Positions 18,587-26,405 of a stretch of DNA of 64,000 nt are shown piece by piece. The notes under the pieces are model-generated. The model was not told where the DNA came from. It saw only the letters and a program-made list of their open reading frames with translations, and did no database searches. The stretch lies in contig JADIYP010000002.1 in NCBI GenBank assembly GCA_016705235.1, forward strand, positions 248,001-312,000, in the 5' to 3' direction. Position 1 is the stretch's first letter, and each line of letters starts with the position of its first letter. The stretch comes from Candidatus Leptovillus affinis (GTDB lineage Bacteria; Chloroflexota; Anaerolineae; Promineifilales; Promineifilaceae). The position numbers and the translations under genes were made by a program.

Positions 18587-18665
18587 CTTATTTTCACTTT
18601 GCCAATTTGTGATGGCTCTTTGGGAGCTGCGGCGCAACGCTGGTGTGAAGCGTGCCGCGTGCCCC

Positions 18666-19238
18666 CTACCGGCTGGATAATGCCTCAAATACGGCCGTCC
18701 GGTCGATAGTTCCTGTCGTTTCTTTAGCTTCTGCTAATGCCTGCCAAAGCAGTTGGAAGGCGTCGTAGGCCGGGCCGGCGTAAGGGCCGGGCGTCTCGTC
18801 GAAGGGGGTGACGGCCTCATAGGTCGCGCGAAAATCGGCCGAGAGCGCGGCCGGATCGGAGGAATCACCGCCGGGCAGATGGGCAAGTCCGGCGGCGGCG
18901 TAAATGGGAGCGGCAACGGCCGTTGTTTCTTCCCCCCAATGTCCCACCACCGCCACCACCTGCGGGTCGGCCACCAAAGCGTGCGCCGTTTGCGCCGCCA
19001 GGGTTGGATCGCTGCTGTCATCCAATGCCACCAAAGCCACCCGATAGCCGCCAATGCCCCCGGCTTCGTTGATCTCGCGCACCGCCAGCCGCGCACTGTA
19101 AATTACGTCGTACCCCACCGCCCGATTTTGCCCTTCAAACGGAGCCACCAGGCCAATTTTCACCACCGGGTCTACGCTGGCGCAGCCAGACAACAGGAAA
19201 ATAAGCAGCAGCCATACAGACCCTAAGGGTTTGACCAC
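18666..19238 (-). CDS. Shortened branched-chain-type ABC substrate-binding lipoprotein
   Basis: About 190 residues, against about 370-400 for the Peripla_BP_6 family. It has a lipoprotein signal VKPLGSVWLLLIFLLSGC, then a normal first lobe: KIGLVAPFEGQNRAVGYD, INEAGGIGGYRV and VVAVVGHWGEETT. It then jumps to sequence like the family's C-terminal segment (FRATYEAV, YAGPAYDAFQLLWQALAEA, DRTAVFEALSS). The second lobe appears deleted in frame. I prefer the GTG at 19238, which gives a textbook lipoprotein signal; it lies inside a palindromic repeat (19218-19278). An ATG at 19313 overlapping the mltG stop is the alternative. Full ligand binding is doubtful; it may have a structural or sensory role, or be decaying. 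Confidence 0.7.
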   Translation of the reverse strand: MVKPLGSVWLLLIFLLSGCASVDPVVKIGLVAPFEGQNRAVGYDVIYSARLAVREINEAGGIGGYRVALVALDDSSDPTLAAQTAHALVADPQVVAVVGHWGEETTAVAAPIYAAAGLAHLPGGDSSDPAALSADFRATYEAVTPFDETPGPYAGPAYDAFQLLWQALAEAKETTGTIDRTAVFEALSSR

Positions 19239-19278
19239 CGGCCATTTTGCCCGTCTTGGCGCTACACCCTTAGGGTCT
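19218..19278. repeat. AGACCCTAAGGGTTT-family palindrome overlapping a gene start
   Basis: AGACCCTAAGGGTTTG at 19218-19233 and CACCCTTAGGGTCT ending at 19278 are inverted arms of the dispersed family (T in place of C at position 7), with a GC-rich centre unlike other copies. It lies between mltG and the lipoprotein gene, and one arm contains the codons just after the probable GTG start of the lipoprotein. Confidence 0.85.
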
Positions 19279-19293
19279 CTGCCCGTCCTTACC

Positions 19294-20583
19294 CTATTGG
19301 CATTTTTGCGCATGGGCCAGATGTTCCTCGAAGGTGGCCGAAAAGACGTGGCTTCCGGCGATGGAACTTTCGCAGTCGACGACAAAGAAAAAGTAGTCGC
19401 TGGCCGTGGGGGTGGCGACCGCTTGCAGGGAACCCAGGCTGGGGCTGGCAATGGGACCAGGCGGCAAACCCGGGTACAGGTAGGTGTTGTAAGGCGAATC
19501 GACTTCCAGGTCGCTGAGGTAAAGCGGCACTTTCCACCAGGTTTCGGTGTCTGGCTGGAAACCAAGAGCGAATTGCACCGTGGGATCGGCGCTGAGGGTC
19601 ATATTGGCGGCCAGGCGGTTGAGAAAAACACCGGCGATGATCGGCCGTTCGTCGGGCAGCACCGCCTCGCGCTGCACAATCGAGGCCAGTGTGACGGCTT
19701 GCGAAATCGACAAGCCCTGGACGCCAAACGATTGGCGCATGGCAGGCGTCACGCGCTCGTCGAAGGTGGTAAGCATCAAATCGATCAGGTAGGCGGCGTC
19801 GGCGTCCAGCGGCACGCGGTAGGTGTCGGGGAAAAGGAAACCTTCCAGCGTGGCGGTGGGTGGCAGGTCGGCGAGGAAGGGATAAGGCGATAGGTCAAAC
19901 GGCCGTTCCCGCCGCACAATCGCCAAAAATTCATCCGGATCAATTTGCGCCGGTTGGGTGACCAACAAATAGTTGGCCATTTCCTCGGCGCGCAGCCCTT
20001 CGATAAACCGCAGTTCTATGTCGCGGCCGATGGCCTGGGTAAGAGCCATCGCCAGTTCGGGAATCGTCAACTGCGGCGGCAGGGTGAAATCGCCGGCGGC
20101 CAACTGCGAATCGAGGCCGTAATAGTGGGCGTAGCGCACAAAGAGGGTTGAATTGTTCAGCAGGCCGGCTTCGGTAAGGTTTTGGGCGACGGAAACGGCC
20201 GTTTCCCCCGGATTGATGGTGAAATTGACCGGGTTGGCGGCGCTGCCGGCCGCCGATTCCAGACCATCGGCGTTTAGCGACAGGTAGGTCTGCAAATATA
20301 GCCGTTCCGGCAAGCTAAGGCTGGCGCTGCCGCCTTCAACACGGATGCCGCCATAGGCCGCGCCGCGCCATTGACCATATAGGGCGAGAACGGCCGTCAT
20401 ACACCCCACCACCACAAAAAACAACACAGCCACGCGCAGCAGCCAGGTCGCTGCGCCCGGTTTGCGCCGGTAAGGGTCTTTTGAACTGCGGGTTTCAGAT
20501 TCCAATTTGCTGATGGTGAGCCTCCGGTGGCGGTTGTAGATTTTGATGCGTGATGCGTTGCGGGTGATGCAATTACGCATCAC
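19294..20583 (-). CDS. mltG: Endolytic murein transglycosylase
   Basis: A YceG-family membrane protein of about 430 residues. A cytoplasmic N terminus is followed by a transmembrane helix (about residues 47-67), a LysM-like segment (about 120-200) and the YceG catalytic region with LASIVQREA and NRLAANMTLSADPTVQFALG. MltG cleaves nascent glycan strands and sets their length. The family usually has a Glu at the position read here as Gln in IVQRE, with the next Glu retained. The neighbour ruvX is a conserved partner in many genomes. The 5' end lies inside a dispersed repeat (20545-20595), so the start is uncertain: GTG 20583 or ATG 20580, or a non-ATG start after the GGAGG at about 20520. Confidence 0.9.
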   Translation of the reverse strand: MMRNCITRNASRIKIYNRHRRLTISKLESETRSSKDPYRRKPGAATWLLRVAVLFFVVVGCMTAVLALYGQWRGAAYGGIRVEGGSASLSLPERLYLQTYLSLNADGLESAAGSAANPVNFTINPGETAVSVAQNLTEAGLLNNSTLFVRYAHYYGLDSQLAAGDFTLPPQLTIPELAMALTQAIGRDIELRFIEGLRAEEMANYLLVTQPAQIDPDEFLAIVRRERPFDLSPYPFLADLPPTATLEGFLFPDTYRVPLDADAAYLIDLMLTTFDERVTPAMRQSFGVQGLSISQAVTLASIVQREAVLPDERPIIAGVFLNRLAANMTLSADPTVQFALGFQPDTETWWKVPLYLSDLEVDSPYNTYLYPGLPPGPIASPSLGSLQAVATPTASDYFFFVVDCESSIAGSHVFSATFEEHLAHAQKCQ

Positions 20584-20595
20584 GAATCACGCGTC
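20545..20595. repeat. TGATGCG/TCACGCA inverted repeat spanning ruvX stop and mltG start
   Basis: GATGCGTGATGCG on one side and ACGCATCACGAATCACGCG on the other form an imperfect inverted repeat built from the same 7-mer (TGATGCG and its complement) as the arrays at 29369-29460 and 42638-42702. The TGA stop of ruvX (20589-20587) and the possible GTG/ATG starts of mltG fall inside it. Confidence 0.8.
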
Positions 20596-21039
20596 AAAAG
20601 CCCCTGCCTGCATATCCAGATAAGCCTGCAAGATCAACGTAGCGGCGACGGCATCGACATTTTGGCGAATTTTGCGCCCTTTTTGGCCGCGCGCGCGCAG
20701 GCTGTTTTCCGCCTGCACGGTGGTAAAGGCTTCGTCTGTGAAGGCGACGGGGATGTGGAGATGTTCCTGCAAGGCGGCGGCGTAATCGCGCACCCAGGCG
20801 GCTTTTTCCCCTTCGTGGCCATCCAGCATCACAGGCAGACCCACCACCACCAGATTGGCTTGCTGTTCGGCGATCAATCGGCCGATTTGGGCAAAATCAT
20901 CCTGGCGCGAGGTGCGTTTGATAACCGTCAGGGTGGTGGCGATGGTCCGGGTGGCGTCGCTGACGGCAACGCCAATGCGCTTTTCGCCTAGATCGAGGCC
21001 CAGGACCCGCCCTTTAACGGCAAAGTTGTTGTTTGTCAT
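20587..21039 (-). CDS. ruvX: Holliday junction resolvase-like RNase H-fold protein (YqgF)
   Basis: 150 residues. The N-terminal VLGLDLGEKRIGVAVSD with its catalytic Asp is the hallmark of YqgF/RuvX, followed by VVGLPVMLDGHEG and FTDEAFTTVQAENSL. The family has an RNase H fold and is implicated in pre-16S rRNA maturation and in junction resolution. Length is normal. It is the first gene of the minus-strand cluster and lies directly ahead of mltG, as in many bacteria. The last codons and stop lie in a dispersed repeat. Confidence 0.93.
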   Translation of the reverse strand: MTNNNFAVKGRVLGLDLGEKRIGVAVSDATRTIATTLTVIKRTSRQDDFAQIGRLIAEQQANLVVVGLPVMLDGHEGEKAAWVRDYAAALQEHLHIPVAFTDEAFTTVQAENSLRARGQKGRKIRQNVDAVAATLILQAYLDMQAGAFDA

Positions 21040-21223
21040 AGATCACGTCACGGCGCGGGGCGGCGAGCCTGAAGTCTCGCCGAACATACGATTATGGGGT
21101 AAGGATGGCACAGAACGGCCGTTTTGACTTCTGCGATATGCCTACGATTCCCTAACCACTGAGCCAAGAGAGAGCGGAAGAGCGGCAATCTCCCACTCTC
21201 CCACTCTCTCGGTCTCCGACTCT

Positions 21224-21332
21224 CTAGCAGTCTGTCGGAGAACCTCTTTTTGTAGCCGGGGTATCCTTACCCCGCCTCTGGAAGACGCGGTAAGATACCG
21301 CGTCTACGGGTACTTTTCCGACAAACTGCTAG
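21224..21332. mobile_element. MITE-like element, 19-bp terminal inverted repeats flanked by TA
   Basis: CTAGCAGTCTGTCGGAGAA at 21224-21242 and the complement of CTAGCAGTTTGTCGGAAAA at 21314-21332 differ at only 2 of 19 positions. Both ends place TA next to GCAGTYTGTCGG, fitting a TA target duplication of the IS630/Tc1 type. The 109-bp body has two internal hairpins (around 21256-21273 and 21280-21303) and no coding capacity. The right end supplies the TAG stop of the pullulanase gene. The assignment to IS630 is inference from the TA flanks. Confidence 0.65.
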
Positions 21333-24300
21333 CCGTTTCGCCGCCGCCGGACGACGAAGGCAGCAGCGGCCGCAGCGGCGGCAGCGCTAACCCCGGCGGC
21401 CACCAGCCAGCCCGTATTATTGGATTCGGCAGGTTCGTTAACCGGCGTCTCTGGCGCTTCGGCGGTGGGCAAAGGGGTGCTTTCGGGAACGGCCGTAGCC
21501 GTTGGCGCAAGGGTTGGTTCGGCAGTTTGTTCAGCAGTCGGTTCGGCGGTTGGTTCGGGTGTCGGCACGGCCGTTGGCTCTTCCACCGCCAGCATGGCCG
21601 CGTTTTCCGGCATGACGAATACGGCCGTTGTGCGCCCAGGGATGGTAAACGCGCCGCTGTTGGGGTCGAAAACGGCCGTTTGCACCACCGGATCCGCCGA
21701 ATTTTGCTGCACAAAATGCAGCGTCAGCGGGAAACCGGCCATGTCTGGCTGGCTGAAGGTTTGCGCTTCGTCATTGGCGTTAATCAGCGCCACAAGCAGC
21801 TCAAAATTCGGGTCCAGGTTTTCGCCCACCCTATCGGACAGGCTCATGACGATCAGGCCGGGAATCTGGTCTCTGCCGGTGTTGTAGAAGGTCAATCGCT
21901 CCTGAACATCAACGGCCGTAGGCAGGTGGAACAATGGCGAACTGCGGCGGATTTGCAGCATTTCCTGGAAATGAACGGCCGTTTGCCGGATATTTTCGCT
22001 GGTCGGCGTCAGGCCATCCGCGCCCAACAGGCCCTCCATCACCGGCCACATACTCTGGTTGTCGCCCGCCGGGGGCAGGCCCACGCCCCAATTGTTGCTC
22101 TGATAGCTAAAATCCAACCGATTGAACCAATCGCCCGAATTGTAGCTGTTGCGGTCCAGCGATTTGGAGCGCAGCAGATCATCGCCAGCCTGGAAGAACG
22201 GCACGCCCTGGCTCAACATCACAATCGAGTTGCCCAGGTTCTGAATGCGCACCCGGTCGGATAGACTGGTGGCCAGCGGCGCTTTGTACTGCACAATGTC
22301 GAACAACGTCTCGTTGTCGTGCTTAGAAATGTAGACCAGATTTTCTTGGGGATCGCTGGCGTACGCGGCCGACTGCCCGTTGTACTGGATGGCCAGTCCG
22401 CTGACCAGATTGCCTTCGGCGTTGACAAATTCATAATCGGTCAGATTCCCAGCCATGCCCACACGGATCAGGTCGGCGAATTGGAGCAAGCGCAGACGCT
22501 GTTCAGCTTCCGAGCCTTGTTCGATGTCGTTGGGATCGTAATAGAGGCCGTTGATGAACCCTTGTTCCTGCTGGCCGCCAAACGGGCTGCCGCCGCGCAC
22601 TGCGTCGCGCAGCCGGTCGTTGAAGGTGCCGATGCCGGTTCCGGCCATGTTTTGCTGCGTGGCGTTGATGCCGCGGGCATTGTCGGCCACTTCGCCAAAG
22701 TTCCACCCCTCGCCATAGATATAGATAGCCGCGCCGTCTACGCCGTTGACGGCCGGGGTGAGGTTGTGCACGGCCGTTTGCAAAGCTACCATGTCATCGC
22801 GCATGTGGTGGCCCATCAGGTCAAAGCGGAACCCGTCCACTTTGTAGGCGGTAGCCCACATCACAGCCGAATCGATCATCAATTTGCGCATCATGTTGTG
22901 TTCGCTGGCCGTGTTTTGGCAGCAAGTGCTTGTTTCGACGCGGCCGGTGGCGTTCAGGCGATGGTAATACCCCGGCACAATGCGGTCCAACACCGAGCGG
23001 GGGTCTTGCCCGCTGGCGCTGGTGTGATTGTAAACCACGTCGATCACCACCCGCAGGCCATTTTGGTTGAGCGCCTGCACCATCTGGCGGAACTCCAAAA
23101 TACGGACCGCGCCATTGGGATCGGTGGCGTAGCTGCCTTCGGGCACGTTGTAGTGGTAGGGGTCGTAGCCCCAGTTAAAGCCGTCCTGATCGCGCACCGC
23201 GCCGACAAGCGCCTGCTGCTGATCGGAGTTGGGCGGGAAGGTGGCGAGAACGGCCGTGTCCGGCTCAACCCGCGCCGCCGCATCCTCCTCAATCGTGGCA
23301 ATGTCAAACGTTGGCAGCAGGTGCAAATGAGTCAGTCCGGCCTGAGCCAGGCTGATCAGGTGCTGCATGCCATTGGACTGCACATCCGTAAACGCCAGAT
23401 ACTTGCCCCGGTGTTCCTCCGGTACAGTCGCGTCGTTCATGCTGAAATCGCGCATGTGCAGTTCATAAATGACCGTGTCTTCCGGTGCCGCCAGGGGCGG
23501 TTTGGCTAATGTTTGCCAGCCATCAGGCATCAGACCGGGATCAGTCAAATCCACAATCTGGCTGCGCTGGCTGTTCATCGACAGGCTGATGGAATAGGGA
23601 TCCGTGACCAGATTGAATTCCACTTGCCCCGTGGAGGGCACAAACACTTCCACCTCATAAAGGTAGTAAGCGCCGTTCCAGTCCGCCTGCCCGGTTAGGC
23701 TCCAAACGCCAGTACCGGCATCTGCCACCATGGGAATGATGTCGGAAGGGGTCTCCGCGTCGGCGCTGTCGAACAGGTGCAGCTTCACGGAGCGCGCCGT
23801 GGGCGCCCACACTTGCAGCGTGGGCGTATCGCCCTCAAAGGTAACGCCCAACGGCCCATCGTAGGTGTAGAGGTCGTCGAGAACGCCGGGAATTTGCAGA
23901 CCGGTGGCATCGAGCAATTCGCCTGCTTCGTTGTAGGCGGAGATGGCAAGCTGGCCTTTTAAGACCTGCCCAACCTGTTCCAGATCGTCGGGGCTGAGCG
24001 TCAGGGCGGTAAAACGGCTCAGGTGAGGGAATTTGGCTTTCACGTCATCGCTCAGGCCAGCTTCATTTACGGTCAACGGCAGGCTTGCCCCGCCCACGAT
24101 GCCGTCCAAACCAAGACTGAATGCCTCGTCGGCTTTGGTGTAGTGCAGCAAGTAAGTGTTGCCGGCTGCTGGCTCGATGTCCCAGGCGATGGTGTCGGCC
24201 GTTACCCAATGCGCTTTTTGCTGCTTGATATTGCCCTGGACTGCGCCGCCTTCGCCTAAGGGGCGAATGGTCAGCAAATGCGTAATGGCATCGTAGTTAA

Positions 24301-25630
24301 AAATCATTGGCGCGTTATCGGCGGGAACGGAAAAAGCGATGTTGGCGCCGTCTTGCGCGCCGTCTACGCCGTAGTTTTCGTCCCAACTCTGGTTGATGGC
24401 CACTTTGGCCTCATATTCGCCCGCAGGGATGGCGTCGGTGAGGAAGGTGTAGATGCCGTCGCCGTCGGGGTCTTGCAGCCAGGAGCGCAGGCAGTCGGGC
24501 TGCCAATCGCCGGGGCAGCCAATGGCCGCCTGGAAATCGCCGGGCACGTTGGCCACAAGGTTGTTGACGCTGTCGGCTACCCAACCGGTGGTGTTATCGA
24601 AGAAGAAGGATACGGCCGTTTCCTCCGCCAATGACAAGGGGATATTCGGCCCGCTCGGTTCGGCGTTCAGACCAAAGTTTACGTCCCAACTGTCATTGAG
24701 CGCGGCCTTGTATTCGTAGTCGCCGGCCGGAATGGTGAACACGGCCGTCCAAAGCTGGTCTTCTTCATCAAACGCCAGATAAGTGACATCACAATCGGGC
24801 TGCCAATCGCCGGGGCAGCCCAGCACGCTCTGGATTGTGCCGGGAATGGTCACTGTATCCGGCATCGGCACGACAGGCGCGGGCAGCCCCACCGGCGCGG
24901 CGGCGGCGACGCCCAGCGCGGTCGGGTCGCCGGTGCTTACTTCCAGGCTGTCGGCGGCCGGGTCATAGGTAAAAAGCGCGGCCTGCCCAGCGGCGATGGT
25001 GAACGGAGCTGATTGTTCCCCGCCGGGCACGACGCCCGTGGCCTCATAGTCGCCTGGGGGAATATCGGCCGTTACAAAGGTGTAGACGCCGTCGCCATCC
25101 GGGTCTTGCAAAAACGAACGCAAACAATCCACCTGGCCATCTTCGGCGCAGCCCAATTCGGATTGGAATGTGCCGGTCACAATGGCAAACAGGCTGTTCA
25201 TGTCATCGCTGACCCAGCGCGTTTTGTGGTCGTACCAAAAAGTCACGGGGCCATCGGCGGGCACTTCCAGGGGGATATTGGGGCCGTAATACTCGGCATT
25301 GAGGCCATAATTGTCGGCCCAGGTGCCGTTCAGGGCGGCTTTGTACTCGTAGTTGCCCGCTTTCAGGTCGAAGACGGCCAGCCAGAGGTCAGCTTCCGGG
25401 TCATAGGTGAGCATACTTTCCGGGCAGGTGGTGTTCCACTCACCGGAGCAGCCCAGTTGGGGCTGGATGGTTCCCGCGATGGTAACGGTGTCGGGCGGGG
25501 GAATGGAGGCGGGGTCGTCGCTTTGGGCGGCAGGCGTCGCACCAACAGTCATGACGGCGCCGGCCAAAATTAGAAGGAGCCAGAAACTTAGAAAGAGTCT
25601 ACGGCCGTTTCGCATGTGATTCACGTTCAT
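21329..25630 (-). CDS. pulA: Secreted cell-surface pullulanase (GH13)
   Basis: 1433 residues from the ATG at 25630, preceded by GAGGAGA. After a signal peptide (cleavage near residue 35) come four X25/CBM-like modules built on PGTIQ..LGCPGDWQPDC and GDYEYKAALN (about 45-450), a pullulanase N2 domain (about 465-590), a CBM48-like domain and the GH13 catalytic domain. Motifs seen are NWGYDPYHYNVPEGSYA, VVIDVVYNHT, GFRFDLMGHH (nucleophile Asp near 940), YGEGWNFGE and SKHDNETLFD. A Pro/Thr/Glu repeat linker and a hydrophobic helix ending FVVRRRRNG form a C-terminal membrane anchor. It should debranch alpha-1,6 bonds of pullulan or starch at the cell surface. The two-component pair 25743-27619 lies upstream on the same strand and may control it. 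Confidence 0.95.
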   Translation of the reverse strand: MNVNHMRNGRRLFLSFWLLLILAGAVMTVGATPAAQSDDPASIPPPDTVTIAGTIQPQLGCSGEWNTTCPESMLTYDPEADLWLAVFDLKAGNYEYKAALNGTWADNYGLNAEYYGPNIPLEVPADGPVTFWYDHKTRWVSDDMNSLFAIVTGTFQSELGCAEDGQVDCLRSFLQDPDGDGVYTFVTADIPPGDYEATGVVPGGEQSAPFTIAAGQAALFTYDPAADSLEVSTGDPTALGVAAAAPVGLPAPVVPMPDTVTIPGTIQSVLGCPGDWQPDCDVTYLAFDEEDQLWTAVFTIPAGDYEYKAALNDSWDVNFGLNAEPSGPNIPLSLAEETAVSFFFDNTTGWVADSVNNLVANVPGDFQAAIGCPGDWQPDCLRSWLQDPDGDGIYTFLTDAIPAGEYEAKVAINQSWDENYGVDGAQDGANIAFSVPADNAPMIFNYDAITHLLTIRPLGEGGAVQGNIKQQKAHWVTADTIAWDIEPAAGNTYLLHYTKADEAFSLGLDGIVGGASLPLTVNEAGLSDDVKAKFPHLSRFTALTLSPDDLEQVGQVLKGQLAISAYNEAGELLDATGLQIPGVLDDLYTYDGPLGVTFEGDTPTLQVWAPTARSVKLHLFDSADAETPSDIIPMVADAGTGVWSLTGQADWNGAYYLYEVEVFVPSTGQVEFNLVTDPYSISLSMNSQRSQIVDLTDPGLMPDGWQTLAKPPLAAPEDTVIYELHMRDFSMNDATVPEEHRGKYLAFTDVQSNGMQHLISLAQAGLTHLHLLPTFDIATIEEDAAARVEPDTAVLATFPPNSDQQQALVGAVRDQDGFNWGYDPYHYNVPEGSYATDPNGAVRILEFRQMVQALNQNGLRVVIDVVYNHTSASGQDPRSVLDRIVPGYYHRLNATGRVETSTCCQNTASEHNMMRKLMIDSAVMWATAYKVDGFRFDLMGHHMRDDMVALQTAVHNLTPAVNGVDGAAIYIYGEGWNFGEVADNARGINATQQNMAGTGIGTFNDRLRDAVRGGSPFGGQQEQGFINGLYYDPNDIEQGSEAEQRLRLLQFADLIRVGMAGNLTDYEFVNAEGNLVSGLAIQYNGQSAAYASDPQENLVYISKHDNETLFDIVQYKAPLATSLSDRVRIQNLGNSIVMLSQGVPFFQAGDDLLRSKSLDRNSYNSGDWFNRLDFSYQSNNWGVGLPPAGDNQSMWPVMEGLLGADGLTPTSENIRQTAVHFQEMLQIRRSSPLFHLPTAVDVQERLTFYNTGRDQIPGLIVMSLSDRVGENLDPNFELLVALINANDEAQTFSQPDMAGFPLTLHFVQQNSADPVVQTAVFDPNSGAFTIPGRTTAVFVMPENAAMLAVEEPTAVPTPEPTAEPTAEQTAEPTLAPTATAVPESTPLPTAEAPETPVNEPAESNNTGWLVAAGVSAAAAAAAAAFVVRRRRNG

Positions 25631-25681
25631 TTCTCCTCGCATTGTCGATCATTTTCAGCAATCTCAACATACAATCCCGAT

Positions 25682-25714
25682 GGGCTGGCTGGCGATTAAA
25701 AATCGCTCCAGCCC
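25682..25714. terminator. Stem-loop between response regulator and pullulanase
   Basis: GGGCTGG-CT-GGCGATT at 25682-25697 pairs with AATCGCT-CCAGCCC at 25700-25714. It separates the response regulator stop (25743) from the pullulanase start on the same strand. No T-run follows on the minus strand, so termination there is uncertain; it could instead be a processing site. Confidence 0.4.
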
Positions 25715-25742
25715 CTCATTTTTGGTTTTCAAGCTGTAGGGT

Positions 25743-26405
25743 TTAAATCAGGCCGATTTCTCGGGCCTTCAGGGCCGCCTGGGTGCGATCGCGCACGCCC
25801 AGTTTGCCCAAAATGTTGGTGACGTGGTTTTTGACTGTGCCTTCGGCAATAAACAACTCGCTGGCGATTTCTTTGTTGCTGGCGCCGGTGGCTACCAGAG
25901 CCAGAATTTCCTGTTCGCGTTCTGAAAGCGGTTCGATGAGTGTGTTTTGGGGGGAGACGGCCGTTTCCTGGGCCACGGCCGTTAACCGCGTAAATTCGGC
26001 CACCACTTTTGCCGCCACCGACGGCTGCAAAAAAGATTGCCCGGCCGCCGCCGCGCGAATGGCTTCGACTAATTTTTCCGAAGGCACATCCTTCAGCAGA
26101 TAGCCCACCGCGCCGGCGCGCAGGCCATCAAACACATGGTCATCATCATCAAATGTGGTCAGGACGATGATTTTGACCTGGGGCATTTTTTCCAGCAGAC
26201 GGCGCGTCGCCGCCACGCCATCCAGCACCGGCATGCGCAAATCCATCAATACGACATCGGGCTTGAGTCGGGCGGCTGCGTCCAGCGCTTCCTGGCCGTT
26301 GCCCGCTTCGCCCACCACTTCCAGGTCTGGCCACACGGAAAGAAGCGTGTGCAGTCCTTCACGGAACAGCGCCTGATCGTCGACCAATAAAACGCGAATA
26401 CGCAT
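25743..26405 (-). CDS. NarL/LuxR-type response regulator
   Basis: 220 residues. The REC domain has the acidic pair in LLVDDQ, phosphoacceptor Asp55 in DVVLMDLRMP and the conserved Lys in YLLKDVPSE. The LuxR-type helix-turn-helix is at about 155-215 (LSEREQEILALVATGASNKEIA, read in part). It is a DNA-binding transcription regulator. Its ATG shares one base with the stop of the histidine kinase (TGATG), with GGAGAT just ahead, so the two are translationally coupled. The target is unknown; the pullulanase immediately downstream is a candidate. Confidence 0.94.
   Translation of the reverse strand: MRIRVLLVDDQALFREGLHTLLSVWPDLEVVGEAGNGQEALDAAARLKPDVVLMDLRMPVLDGVAATRRLLEKMPQVKIIVLTTFDDDDHVFDGLRAGAVGYLLKDVPSEKLVEAIRAAAAGQSFLQPSVAAKVVAEFTRLTAVAQETAVSPQNTLIEPLSEREQEILALVATGASNKEIASELFIAEGTVKNHVTNILGKLGVRDRTQAALKAREIGLI

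Noticed and set aside
22319..23509. 396-residue plus-strand frame inside the pullulanase gene
   Set aside because: Antisense shadow of the catalytic domain; no motifs and no ribosome site.
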